Source: Cenococcum geophilum 1.58 (taxonomy: Eukaryota; Ascomycota; Dothideomycetes; Gloniales; Gloniaceae). Taken from it: a stretch of DNA of 64,000 bases. A model generated the notes under the pieces. That model was not told the DNA's origin. It searched no databases and saw only the letters and a program-made list of their open reading frames with translations. The stretch covers positions 497,475 through 561,474 of the forward strand of contig KV748250.1 in assembly GCA_001692895.1 (NCBI GenBank), read 5' to 3'. A program made the position numbers and the translations under genes. Positions 23,201 to 35,144 of the stretch are shown here, piece by piece. Position 1 is the stretch's first letter, and each line of letters begins with the position of its first letter.

Positions 23201-25430
23201 AGGGCGCTAGCGAAGAGCTTATCTTATAGATAGCTGTTAAGGCTATTAACGATTCCGCTAGCCCAGATGGGCTCGTACCTACGTTACTAGTTTTCAGCGC
23301 CTACCCTCAAATAACTAATAATTCTCTACTATCTCTATCCGTTATATAATAAGCTAAGGCTATCCGTAAGGCAATAAAGGAGGTGCGCCGTATCTACGCT
23401 ACGCGCTAGGTTAATAACGCACTAAGAATAAGAAACGGTTTAAATACCTTAATAACAATAGATCTACTACTCTAATCTAAAGTATAGGTATAGCGTAAGA
23501 AAGGGGGCTGGTTAGGCCTATATACACTTATCGCTATTAAGGGTTAAACTTATACTCTCTAGATGCCCTATAGACCCACTTAATTCCACTTAACTATTAT
23601 TAAGCCCTACTATAGGGATAATAGTTTTGAGCCTTTATAGGATGCCCTAGAGGATACCCTAGAGGAGAATTACAATTAACGTGCTTTAGAAGGCGACTAT
23701 AATTCTAATACAATTATAGCAGATATACCGCAACTACGACGCGGTAGAGGTCGCCTAAAAGGATTACAAAATCGCTAATATCTTATTGATTTCGAAGAGT
23801 AATTTATTACCACTATTAAGAATAGAGTTAAGTTATTAATGGCCTTTATAATAGCTAAAGAGAAGGCGGACTTTAAGCTCGCAAAACAACTCTAAAAGGA
23901 AGGCCGTATTATAACTCTAGGAGCCCCTTTCTAAGCATCTAATAAGTAGGAGATTAACGGTCTTATTATAAGAGGAGTCTTTAAATTTAAGAAGTATAAC
24001 CCTACTAAGTTTAATGGAGTTCGCATCTTTAAGTTAAGAATAGTTAACGAGATTAAAGGTAAAGCTACTAATACCCTATTTAAGAAGTCGAGACTAGTTA
24101 TTTAATGACGGTAAGGAAGTAATTCTTACGCAATCCCCTACGGTTTAACAAGCTAGTTAGTAAGTTATTATTACGCTAGCTCCCTCCTTAATAAAGAATA
24201 GAATAACGGTTTATTTATAAGATATTACCTAGGCCTATACCTAATTAGAGATATACCTTTAGCGCTTAATATTAGCATACCTTCTAGAGTAAATTTGCTA
24301 CTAATATCCTAAAGATACGATTATAGTTATACTTAAGCCATTATATAGAATCGTAGAGGTAGGAACTTATTAGTAGGCTACCTATAGTAAATACCACAAA
24401 GAGAAGCTTTTAATAATTACTTCTATATTCGACCCCTACTTTCTTATTATAACTATAGGAACTCTATTTAGAATTATTAGCATATAAACTAATAATATAA
24501 TTATCTTAGGAGATAGTTAATTCTTAGCTCTTGAAGAAGATAAGCTAGTAAAGGTAAATCTTATGGCAAAGCTAAAGGAAAGACTTAACTTAATAATACT
24601 ACTACTCTTTAATAGATATATCCTCTCCCTAAATAAGGATTCTATTGCTTTATACCAGAAGGGTTAAGGTAAGAAGATTAATATTATTAATATTAATTCT
24701 CTAAAGCAAGGATACGTAGAGTAACGCGCTCGCGGAGCTTATATTGCTTCTATCTGTTAACGTAAAGCTTCTTTTAATCTCTCTATTGCCGCTTAATACT
24801 AGGAACTAATTAAGGAGGATATTCTTGCCCTAAATAAGCGCCTTTCCTAGTAAATAAACTATTTTAATTAAGGACTACTCTATATACCTATTAACCTTCC
24901 TACTGCTAAGCTCTTTATATTTATTAATGGATCGTTTATAAATAATAAAGATTTTAGCTCCTAGCTAGGATATAAGATTATTATCGCGAACGAATCTACC
25001 GGAGAGAATAACTTTACGGTTTACGGCAATCTTATCTATTAGAGCTTAACTAAGAGCAAGCGCGTCACTTAAAGTATTCTAGCGTTAGAGATATATAGAA
25101 TAGTTAGCGGAGTTAATATAGCAATTGCAATTAGAACTACCCTAAAGATGATTATAGATCGACTTAAACTTCCCGTTATCCCTATAATTGTATATACCGA
25201 CTTATATTCCCCTTATAAGTGTTTAGTTAAGCTTAATACTATAAAAAAGAAGGGCCTTATAATTAATATTATAGTACTTTAGTAATCCTATAAGCGTTAA
25301 GAACTCTTTAAGATTTAATAGATTAATAGCTAAGATAACCTAGCGGATATAATAATAAAGGCAAACCCAAATAAGGCACTAGAGACGTTTGTTAATATAA
25401 ATACTCTACGTATACGAGTTAAAGGTTAGG
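20240..25430 (+). pseudogene. Copia gag-pol polyprotein, RIP-inactivated
   Basis: The gag region runs from about 20.24 kb. Protease is near 22,285-22,320 (LDTRAVGVSI, from DTGA). GAG-pre-integrase follows at 22.62-22.80 kb (RHLTKLELRQLHHRF then paired aromatic/Cys positions YCYYY). The integrase core lies about 22.85-23.35 kb. Linker and RT lie 23.9-24.75 kb, with the catalytic box near 24,488-24,505 reading TNNIIIL. That corresponds to the TDD-type box of this fungal Copia lineage with both Asp changed to Asn. RNase H lies about 24.9-25.4 kb. Stops are almost all TAG/TAA. The very long near-open integrase segment shows the frame clearly. Confidence 0.88.
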
Positions 25431-25716
25431 TTAAGAGGGAGTAAGAGATATAGTAATTTGGGTAGTAGTCCTAGTAGAACTTAATAGAATTTAGTAGAAT
25501 TCTATAGCTTAATAGAATTTAGTAGAATTTTATAGCGTAGTAGAATATAGTAGATTACGGCAGGTTACGGTAAATTACGGTCTTATGCTTAGTTTCTACC
25601 TACTAAGTAGGTAGAAATAGGTAGACGTATATAGGGTGTTATAGATATATTTTATAATACCACGCTTAATTACGTTAGCTATATATAGATAGTAACTATA
25701 AAAGAAGAGTTACTAG
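25431..25716 (+). other. Copia 3' untranslated region with short repeats
   Basis: It contains direct repeats of tagaatttagtagaatt between 25,485 and 25,550, then acggcaggttacggtaaattacgg. There is no coding sequence. The polypurine tract expected before the LTR is reduced to aaaagaagag at 25,700-25,709. Confidence 0.55.
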
Positions 25717-25905
25717 TATTAGGACTAAAGGTAAGTAGCTATTATATAAGGCAAGTTGCTGTTATATACTACCGCGGTACTAGTATAATAAGGAACTTTA
25801 AGTTCCTTACCCTTCTTTATATTCTTAATATAATTAAGCTTTTAACTAACGTTACTATACCTACTCGAGTAGTAGTTACTAGTAAGTTACCCTATGTAAC
25901 CAATA
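25717..25905 (+). repeat. Copia 3' LTR (189 bp)
   Basis: Same length as the 5' LTR, differing mainly by C/T and G/A changes as expected for RIP. It starts tattaggac and ends gtaaccaata. Confidence 0.88.
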
Positions 25906-26582
25906 AGTTTAGTAGTTTTTTTAGTAAAATTAGTAGTTTTTTTTATTATAAAGAAGTAGTAGTTTAATTTAAGTTTAATTTTTTAGTAATTTAGGTAGTA
26001 GTTTAGGTAGTTTAAGTAGTTTTTTAAGTTAAAAAGTAGTAGTTTAATAGTAAAGGTAGTAAAAAGAAAAAAAAGGTAGTTTAGTAATAAAAAAGGTAAA
26101 AAGAAAAAAAAAGTAGTTTAGGTAATAAAAAGAGTTTTAGGTAAATAAAAAATAAAAAAGAGATTTTTAAGTAATAAGGTAGTAAAAAAGTAATAGAAAA
26201 AGTAAAGGAATAGTTTTAAAAGTAGAGTAGTTTTAAAGGTAAAGAGATAGTAGTTTAGTAGTAGTTTAAGTAGGGAGGTAGTTTTTTAGGAAAGAAAATA
26301 GTTTTAAGGATAATAGTAGTAGTTTAAGTAAAAAAGGTAATAAAGAGGATAAAAAATGGTTAAGTTTAAGTAGTTAGGTAATTTTAAAAGTAGGAAAGTA
26401 GTTTTAAAGGTAGTTAGGTAGTTTAGTTATAAAGTAAATAATTAAGTAGTAGTTTAGAAAAAGAAAAAGGAAAAAAGGTAGTAGAGTAGTATTTTAAGTT
26501 TTAGGTAGTTTTAGTAAAGAGATAATAAAGTAAGTAGTAAAAAAAGTAGTAAAAAAGTAGTTTTAAAAGTAGTTTTTTAGAT
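25906..26582. repeat. AGT-rich low-complexity tract, right part
   Basis: Continuation of the tract at 18,734-19,998 beyond the Copia insertion (target duplication agttt at its start). It is made of gtagttt, aagtag and aaaaag words. Confidence 0.82.
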
Positions 26583-26614
26583 ACTTAAACGGGAAACTAT
26601 ATAACTAATATAGG

Positions 26615-26895
26615 GTTACGTTGCCCCTAGGGGTAAAACCTATATTTTAGTTATTATAAATAAAGACTTACCTCTAGGTATAAGAGCTTTTTATTACTAT
26701 ATAGACGACTTTAATAGCCTTACCCCTAGGGGCAGCCGTCTTATACCTAAGGGTAGCCGTTTTATAGCTCTTACACCTAGGGGCAGCTATATTAATTGGT
26801 TAATTATAGCTCCTATACCTAAGGTAACTATCTTATAGCCCTTACACCTAGGGGTAGCTATCTTATAGCTCTTACACCTAGGGGTAAGTAAGTCG
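26615..26895. repeat. Minisatellite with CCTAGGGG core (upstream of D1)
   Basis: About eight degenerate copies of a ~30 bp unit containing cttacacctaggggcagct plus atcttatag. A shorter version lies at 37,407-37,465 before D2, so it belongs to the 5' side of the D repeat. Confidence 0.8.
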
Positions 26896-27922
26896 CCTTA
26901 CTAAAAGTAGTACTAACTTAAGAAGTTTAAGTAACCTATCTAATAAATAGAACCTTTCGCTCTTCTACTTTATAACTAACTTATTTATAATTTCTAAAGC
27001 CGGATATTACTAATATAAAGCGCTGAAACCTACCTACCCTAAATATAATAGATAAGAAGTAGCGGCTTTAGGGCCCTAGGTTAAAAGCTTTCTATCTAAA
27101 GGAGATAGATTTAATATATAACCAGGCTAGGCTATATTAGCTAGTAATAGCGAAGTTCCTAATTAATTCCCTTACGCTAGTATAGACTGTTGGCGTAAAC
27201 TGGCCTATTAATAACGCGTATAAGTAAAGGCTTTATAAAATATTTAAGGAATAGGGTGTCCTTTAAAAAGACCTAGGGTATCAATTACAAGTAGCCTATA
27301 CTAAAGCCTATAATACTAACGCTAATATACTAGGAGATAAATTAGAGTATCTATTGTTTAAAGGCTAGGATATAATAATTAAAGAGAAGGCGGAGCTTAT
27401 AGAGGGTAATTATAGAGTAAAGGCATTAAAAGAATATTTGTAGTATCTAAAATCCCTAGAGAATAAGCGATAGTAGATTTATAATGTGTACGACAAAGGT
27501 ATTTAGCTGTACCCCTAGCCTAGCTAACTAAAATTAGCTAATACTAACGCGTTTATAGAGTAAGTAGTCTATATAGAAAACTAAATCCAAATAACGCGTA
27601 TCCTATACACTACAGAAAGGGTTATTACTATCTATACGCTTAGATATAGCTACTTAGGAAAATTAAAACTCTTAAAACAATTTAAATTATACCACTATAA
27701 TAAGGGATATGCTATCTAGAAACCCTAAAAAGTAAGGAAATAATAAAGATTATATACCTATAGCTTTATATCTAAGAGTTACTAAGAAATCTAGTGCTTT
27801 TAATTGGCTATATCCGGCCTTATAAGCGTATAGGTAGCGATAACCCTTTCCGTAGTATATAGGATAGTTAATTACGCTAATCTAATTCTTATTAATAACA
27901 CGTAGACAAATTTTAGCAGGAA
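26896..27922 (+). pseudogene. Unidentified coding relic D1
   Basis: From about 26.93 kb to 27.54 kb it is clearly homologous to D2 (37.48-38.19 kb). In the plus frame through 27.17-27.90 kb the only stops are TAA/TAG (former Gln/Trp codons), and long stretches stay open, so it was a protein. Visible segments include YKIFKE..GVL and NTNANILGDKLEYLLFKG. Against D2 it lacks 39 bp (13 codons). After 27.55 kb it continues open but no longer resembles D2. I do not recognise the family; a large DNA transposon or a tyrosine-recombinase mobile element are possible. It is cut at 27,923 by a gypsy-B LTR. Confidence 0.55.
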
Positions 27923-28013
27923 TATTGGTAACTTAGTTAATTAAGGCATAAGTATAGTAAGAGGGGCGCGTAAGCCTATATAATTAGATTATCTATAAAT
28001 AAGGATCTAAGGC
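27923..28013 (-). repeat. Solo gypsy B LTR, left part (minus strand)
   Basis: The reverse complement matches the LTR end, from the cttacgcgcccct-type block to cttaattaactaag. It is continued at 35,970-36,119, with element A1 inserted between. No matching 5-bp flank was found for the solo LTR itself (aggaa versus gtaga). Confidence 0.85.
28009..28013. repeat. A1 target-site duplication, left (aaggc)
   Basis: aaggc, repeated at 35,965-35,969. Confidence 0.85.
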
Positions 28014-28438
28014 TGTTACGGACGCTTTAAGTACGATGTTACGACTACTTGGAGAAGAGACGGAAGAAGCTAGTTGGTTGATTCAGGCACGGTCCAGGAT
28101 GGAGCCGGTAGAACCATGTGACGAGGAATGGTAACCGAGGTCACATGATGTGCTACGTATTGAACGAGAGGAACGAGAGGAACTTACGAACCTTATATAT
28201 AAGACGTACATTACGTACAAGAAGGATTTCATAGGAGTACGGTTGTGTATTTAAGGACCCTTAGTCCCTACCTAGATAGTTCCTTCCTTATAGTGATTCT
28301 TAGAATATAATTGGAGTTAATCTATTAGGCAACCACTCCACCAGTTGTTATTACGTTGTTAACTTTTGTATTTGCATTTCCTATACACCTAGCCTATTAA
28401 CGAACCCATTGTAGTTTTTGCTATAAGGTTCCGTTATA
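28014..28438 (+). repeat. Gypsy A1 5' LTR (425 bp)
   Basis: It starts tgttacgga and ends tccgttata (former tccgttaca), so the ends are a 9-bp inverted repeat. It is clearly less RIP-mutated than the 3' LTR, with many CA/TG retained. Confidence 0.93.
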
Positions 28439-28482
28439 CAATTACTACCTAGTTACGGTATTAGTATAAGAAGTCGAATAAT

Positions 28483-30440
28483 ATGCTACTAAAAGCAGCC
28501 ACTATAATGCCATTAACGGCAGCAACTACTTTAGGGATAGGAGGTGATACTAGTATAGCAGATACTGACTTATAGTAACCTGTGACGGTTGGATAGCTAT
28601 AGGAAATAGTCGACTAGCTAATAGCTAATAATATAGTGTTGGAAGAAAGACTTAATGGGATAGGAGCAGTAAAGATTAAGCTATTATTAATTGAGAGATT
28701 TATAGGAGAGAGGTTAAAGCTTAAAGGATTTCTTACGTAGATGCACTTTAAGGTCTTATAGGAGGGAGCGAAGTTACCTACACCCGTGGATCGGATAGCC
28801 TACGTAGGACTATTCTTATTAGGAAAAGCACTTAAGTGGTTTAAACTTTACCTTACGGAGATATAGGTAAACGGAATGACGACCACTAACTAAGACGTGT
28901 GATTTATGTTCTTAAGTTAGGAAGGATTCGCAGAACGACTTATATAGATGTTTGGAGACCCGGAAGAAATAACTATAGCAAAAAGAAAACTCTAGAACCT
29001 TATGTAACGAACTTTAGTAATTAAGTATACGATATAGTTCTAGACACTAGTAATATAAGTAGAGTGGAATAATAGGGCGCTTATGGCATAGTATAAACAG
29101 GGACTTAAGGCTAAAGTCTAGGACGTGATTATTCTAATAGAAGATATAAATACCCTAAGGGAGCTAATAGATCAGGCGATTAAGATTAATAATTAGATCT
29201 ACTAAAGGGAATAGGCTAAGAGAGGCTAGGATAGAGTTCTATAGTTATATAAGGCGTAGAGTATATAATAATAAAAGCTAAGTTAGAAACTATGGTATGG
29301 CGCAGAGCTAATGGACCTAAGTGGTATTAAAGAAGCCTATAAGAGATGGAGTAAACTATGGAAACCTAGAGGATAAGGATTAAGTAATTAAAGGTCTAAG
29401 GAGTAGAGGCCGAATTAGGGATCTTAATAGTAGAAGATATTTAGGCGGACTCTATAACAAGAGAAATAGTTTAAAGAAGGAGCTTACATAAATTGCGGAA
29501 AATAGGGTTATTATATTAGAGACTATAGAAGTAGGTAGAGTCACTATGTAGTAAAGGGTATAAGACTAGTAGACGATATATATGTATAAAGGGATAATAA
29601 TATACTGCGAGGAACAAAAGAATGTTTAATTAGAAGTTTTACGTTTTATTATAACAATGTATGCTAAATTCATAAGGACGCTAAGTATGGCGTAAGCTAT
29701 TAGCTATAAGAGCTAGCACCTATAGGATGTAGAGGAACTAATAAACTAGTTCACAGATCGGATATTAAGGATAATAAATTTAACCTAGGCGAAATATTCC
29801 GTAATGATAAGGCAATAAGGGCCGCTTACTGGGAGCGAGTAGACCTTAGAGATGTTATACTAGAGGTAGAGGATGATTCCACTATAGAATAGGGAATATT
29901 AGTAGGGATTAAGACCCCACTAGATACGATGTCTATCGCTTTATAAGATATAAGAGAAGTAGGATAGTAAATTACTTCGGCACTTGATAAAGGCAAAAGG
30001 CCAAAGGCTTAAGATTCTTATAGCGAGATAAGAGATAACTAAGATTCTCAAAACGAGATGAGGTAAGCTTAAGGACCTATAATGGATGATAACCGATAGA
30101 GTAGAGTAGCAGCTTAGTTTAAAAATATATAAATGAGCTTGGGACAGAAGTTCCTATAGGTATAAGATTCTTAAAATAAGACAAGTGAGATTTAAGACTC
30201 TTAAGATGAGATAAGAATACTAAGTAAGCCTAGTTGGACTAAGGCTAGAGCTAAGCTTAAGTTAGAAGCGAGCTTGGGATTAAAGAACCTAAGGGGTTAA
30301 GAATTCGGAGTATAAATTAGAACACCTATAAATAAGAGGCAAGGAGCTTCTTTATAGATTAGAGGATCTGCGGTATAAATAGTAATTAGACTAGGAGACG
30401 AATATATAGACCTAGAGGATTTACTAGTTAAATGAAGTGT
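28483..30440 (+). pseudogene. Gypsy A1 gag with CCHC knuckle
   Basis: An ATG at 28,483 opens MLLKAATIMPLTAA. The capsid-like part follows with RFIGERLKLKGFLTQ-type and GLFLLGKALKWFK segments (28.68-28.85 kb) typical of retrotransposon gag. Near 29,489-29,540 the knuckle reads INCGK-stop-GYYIRDY, a decayed CCHC with Cys to Tyr and His to Tyr changes. After it comes a low-complexity part with recurring gattctta..gagat blocks (29.99-30.30 kb). TAG/TAA codons are frequent. A3 keeps the corresponding ATG at 47,144, while in A2 it has become ATA. Confidence 0.82.
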
Positions 30441-31500
30441 TCGGACTAAAGATTAAAAAGTTAATACTAGGATTAAGAAGTAAGATGACTTTAAGGATTA
30501 GAGCGTAAGGCGCAAACTAAAAGAAACTATGGAAGAGTTTAGGTAAAGAATTATTGTATAGTAAGAACAGAAACTAGACAAGAGATTTAGTATATTAGGA
30601 CGTATAAAGGATAGAGTACTAGTATAAAGAATTACTAATAGACTAAGAGTAGGTATACTAAGAGCTAAGTGGCTTACTAAACTGGAAGATAAAGAGGATT
30701 TAGGGATTTTAATTAGGTTTAAGGAACGATATATAAAGGGCTGTTATAATGCAGTAATAAGAAGATACTTCCTTATGGATAGACTATATATACTCTAGCA
30801 GCTGTACTAAAAGTGGTATAGGTAAAGGCATAATAATAAGTGGGAAGATTTCTATATATAGTTGGATGAAAAAGTTATTTAGGACTACCTAATTATAGAG
30901 AAGGCTATAATGCATATTAAAGGAGCCTTAATTATAATGTTAAAGGATCTAGAGGAACGTTTAGAGGACTAGAGAAGTAAGAGGCGCATCTTAGTACCTA
31001 TAAATAAAGCCGTAACGTTCAGATTAGCACGATAAAGGTTTAAACTTAAGGACGAAGACGAGCTAAGAGTTGACCTAAAGCACCCAGCATATTACACGTT
31101 ATTATGGATTGTGTGCGTGGATAATATATGCGAAATGTATAAGAATCCAAAGGAAAAGAATTAGAGATACCCTATAAGGATGTACTAGATGACGGATAAG
31201 TAATAATATAGGAATGCTAAATATATGCATGGATGGCATCTAGTAGAGGTTTAAGAGGAAGGAAGTTTAGTACTTTAACTAGGAAGATTCCTTACGGAAG
31301 AATGCTTAGATGGATAATAGTAGTGGAAATGCCTAGAAAACATGTGTCTATAGTATATTAAAGATAAAAAGCGAACTAGATATTGGCTAAAGAGTAAGCC
31401 AAGTGCACTAGGATTAAGTAGCTAATAGTTGGGAAAAGTAGAGGCCTATAGGACTAGAGGGAGCTAGTGGTAGAGCCTTAGACCCTTAAAGGAATTTAAG
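30441..31500 (+). pseudogene. Gypsy A1 extra domain between gag knuckle and protease
   Basis: About 350 codons, conserved in all four A copies (also 1-977, 52.1-53.0 kb, 58.2-59.1 kb). It is rich in Lys, Arg, Leu, Tyr and Trp. Recognisable segments are ITNRLRVGILRAKWL, FKERYIKGCYNAVIRRYFLM and KWEDFYIQLDEKVI. I cannot assign it to a known domain. Between-copy conservation at protein level, with stops only at Gln/Trp-type codons, says it was translated, probably as part of the gag-pol polyprotein. Confidence 0.65.
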
Positions 31501-34500
31501 AACAACACCTAAATTTATAAGTTAATTGGTAAGATTAGTAGTTTAAAGCATTAATAGATAGTGAAGTAACGCAAAACTATATCTTACTAGCAGTAGTTAA
31601 GAGAATAGGACTACCTTATAGATAAAAGGAGCAACCTTACCTATTAGTTACAATTTTAGGAGATCTAATAACCTATAGAGGAGGGATTATTAATCTTAAA
31701 ACAGGACCTATTTAGATAACTATTAAAGGAAGACAAATTGAGATGTCTTTTAATATCCTACCATTGGGATAGGACGAGGTAGTATTAGGCATGCCTTAGT
31801 TATAGGAATATAATCTAAGGATTAATTAGATTATAGGTCAGGTCGATATTAGAGATACTTAACGCCATAAAATATAATAATAAGCTAAGTTGGTATAGTA
31901 CTAAGTAGGAGCAACCTATAAAGAAATAGAAAAAGGACTAAGTTATATACTAAAGAGATACTATAAGTATAGTAAGAAACTATGGTCACCGGAAAGTAAG
32001 AAGCTATTAAAATATATAGCGTAGGACTATAAAATAGAGTTAGAACTAGGAATAAGTCTAAAGTTCTTTCTAATCTATAAGCTTATTAAAGAAGAAGGTA
32101 GAGCGTTAAAAGAGTTTATCCAGGAAAATTTATAAAAGGGATATATTAGACTATTATAGTCATCAGCGGGTTATCCAGTACTATTTATACTAAAGAAGAA
32201 TGGTAAACTAAGGCTATGTATTAACTATAGATAGTTAAACAGCATTACTAAAAAGGATAGGTATCCTTTACCCTTAATTAGCGAAATCTAAGATAGGATA
32301 GGCAATACGCAAATCTTCACGAAGATAGATCTGAGATGGGCGTACCATTAGATTAGGATTAAGGAAGGCGACAAATAGAAGGCAGCCTTTAGGTTAAAGG
32401 AAGGACTATATAAACTATTAGTTATGCAATTTAGGCTTATAAACGCACTAGTAACGTTCCAGAAGCGTATTAATAATATATTAGGAGAACACTTGGATAA
32501 ATTTATTATGGTATATCTTAACGATATTATTATCTACTTAATAACTAAGGAAGAATATGGGGAACACGTTAAATAGGTCTTAAAGAGACTATAAGAAGAA
32601 CGGATGCTAATAGCAATTAAGAAATACGAGTTCTTCACTAGGAAGACCGATTTTGTTAGATTTATTATTAAACTAGGCTAACTTAGCATAAATCTAAAGA
32701 AGATTAAGGCTATAGTGAATTAGTAGGAACTAGAGAACGTTATATAGTTAAGATTGTTTTTAGGGTTTTGCAATTACTGTAGAAGGTTTATAGCGCAGTA
32801 GTTAAAGAATATTAAACCATTTACACGGTTAATAAAGAAAGAAGAACTATAGGTATAGGGGGAGGAGTAAAGGGAACTCTTTAAGAAAGTTAAAGAGTTA
32901 TTTACCTAGGAGCTAGTTCTTAAGATCTATTAACTAGGACTAGAAACGGTTATAAAAATAGATGCATTAGACTATATATTAGGGGCATGCTTTATATAAA
33001 GGCATTAAGATAGATAGCACCCAGTGGCATACTATAGTCGGAAGATAATACTACCGAAGTTAAACTATAATATCTACAACAAGGAGTTGTTAGGGATAGT
33101 TATAGTATTAAAGGAATGGAGAGTATTCTTATAAGGTATAGAGAAACTATTTATGGTTAAAACGGATTATAAGAACCTAATAGGATTCCTAATAATAAAG
33201 GAACTTAACTAAAGATAGGTTAGATGGGTAGAGATGCTTGCGGAATACTATTTTGAAATTTAGTATACTAAAGGTACAGATAATACGCGGGCAGATGCTC
33301 TAAGCCGTAAAGCTAAACTATAAAATAAGGAAAAGCTATTAGGGGCTTTATTGCGAAAAGATACAGACAAATTAATTAGGTATAATTATCTAAAAATCGC
33401 AGCAACCTAAGAAGACGATAAACTAGAGAAAGTCTATAAGATACTAGAAAGCTTTTAGGTATAAAGAATTCTAAAAGCATAGCTAGAAGATCTATAGACG
33501 GATATATACGAATATTAAGAAGCGAAGTATATCCTAAGAAGCATAGTAGAGCAGTTTATAGAGGACTTCTATAAGGGACTAACTTAAGGATATAATAGAG
33601 CTATAGGCTTAGTGTTAAGACTCTAAAAGGAGTATATTATTGACGGAATCTAGAGGATAGCTAGAAAGGTTATAAAGGAATATCTAGATTACTAAAGAAA
33701 TAAACCGATAAGGCATAAGCTATATAGAGGGCTATAACCTATCAAAATACTAGAGAGACTATAAGAGGTTATATTATGGGACTTTATTATTAAGTTACTA
33801 AAATTAAAAGATCCTATTACCAGATAAAATTACGACATAATCTTAGTAATAGTAGATAAGCTTATAAAGTGGGTATACTTTATAGCATGCATAGAAGAAA
33901 TCTTAGTAGAAGATGTCACTAGAATCTATATTAAAGAAGTGTTTATAAGATATGGAGCACTAAGTAAGATTATATTGGATAGAGACCTAAGATTTATAGT
34001 AGTATTTTAGGAAGTATTCTTAGCGGAGCAAGGAGTTTAAGTAGCAACTTCTACCGTATATTATCCGCAGATAGACGGTTAAACAGAAAGGTTAAATTAG
34101 ACGCTAGAGCAGTATCTAAGGCATTATATTAACCATATATAGAATAATTAGGTATTGCTATTACTAGTTATATAGTTTATATATAATATAATACCTTAAG
34201 AAGGAATAGGTATATTACTATTTAAGGCAAATTACGGATATAAGCTAAGAATATCGTTATTACTATAGCAAGTGAAGAAAACAAGTAGTATAGCTAAAGA
34301 GAGAATGAAGACGTTAATAAATCTTTATATAGACCTTATAGAATTAGCAAAGAAAGTATAAGAGAGAATGAAAAAGTACTATAATGCTAAGAGATCTAAG
34401 GGACCAGATCTTAAGGAGGGAGATAAAGTATGGCTACTATATAAAAATTTTAAGAGTTAATAACTAAGTAAGAAGTTGGANTACGTTAGGCTAGGACCTT

Positions 34501-34850
34501 TTAAAATTATATAGAGGATTTTACCGGTTACGTTTAAGTTAAACCTACTAGCTAAAATAAAGATCTACCCTATATAGCATATTATAATGCTAGAGCTAGT
34601 ATATAGAAATGTTAAGCCACTAGTCTATAAAGCAGACACGTATAGAGGATAAGAAGAAGATAAATAGCAAGTATTAAAGATTGTTAATTATAAGGACATT
34701 AACAACGAAATATGGTATAAGGTTAAGTAGATAGGCTATACTAAGACTACCTAGAAGTTACTAGAGAATTTAAAGAACGCTATAGGAAAGGTATAGGAGT
34801 ATTAGAAGAGATTAGGTTAGGTAGCATTAATAAAAAAGGATTACTAAAGA
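31501..34850 (+). pseudogene. Gypsy A1 pol: protease, RT, RNase H, integrase, chromodomain
   Basis: Protease is at 31,545-31,830 (ALIDSEVTQNYI, from ALIDSGAT). RT lies about 32.08-32.77 kb, with the catalytic box near 32,512-32,536 reading MVYLNDIIIY (first Asp now Asn). RNase H lies about 32.93-33.32 kb (ALDYILGACF.., [18 protein letters not shown]). Integrase lies about 33.66-34.30 kb (DKLIKWVYFIAC, GALSKIILDRDLRF, YYPQIDG). Its C-terminal part is at 34.36-34.57 kb, then a chromodomain at about 34.69-34.80 kb (NEIWYKVK.IGYTKTT.KLLENL). This element would integrate into heterochromatin. Stops are TAG/TAA; the N at 34,481 lies in the integrase C-terminus. Confidence 0.9.
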
Positions 34851-34861
34851 ATAAGTCACCT

Positions 34862-35144
34862 AAGGGGGACCTAAGAAGAGCAGTTGCCGAACTACTTAGA
34901 TCTATTTCCTTCTCTATTAGAGGAAAGTCTGTTCTTTTATTACCTAGTTCCTATAAACCTTATTTTATAAGTTTCCACTCCTTAAAACAAACCTTTTTAT
35001 AAACCTTCTTAAGATAAAGTAGATGAGTAGATGCCGCAATTTAAGCATCTAGAGCCTTCTATTCCGCGTTATAGGAACGTTCTAACTTAGTAAGGGCTTA
35101 TAATAGTTTACTATCTAGCCGTGCAGCAGTAGATTAAATATAAG
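34862..35144 (-). pseudogene. Antisense frame conserved in gypsy A (A1 copy)
   Basis: Minus strand, between chromodomain and LTR. It reads ALTKLERSY...LLYLKKVYKKVCFKEWKL and then GL.ELGNKRTDFP. It is co-linear with the antisense frame at 48,397-48,744 in A2, including former-Gln stops at the same places. An Ala/Leu/Lys/Arg-rich coil is predicted by eye. Function unknown. Confidence 0.45.

Larger units (their letters stand above)
19999..25905 (+). mobile_element. Complete Copia retrotransposon inserted in the AGT tract
   Basis: Two 189-bp LTRs (19,999-20,187 and 25,717-25,905) flank a plus-strand gag-pol in Copia order: protease, integrase, RT, RNase H. A 5-bp duplication (agttt) lies on both sides. 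It is structurally complete but coding-dead through RIP. Confidence 0.93.
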
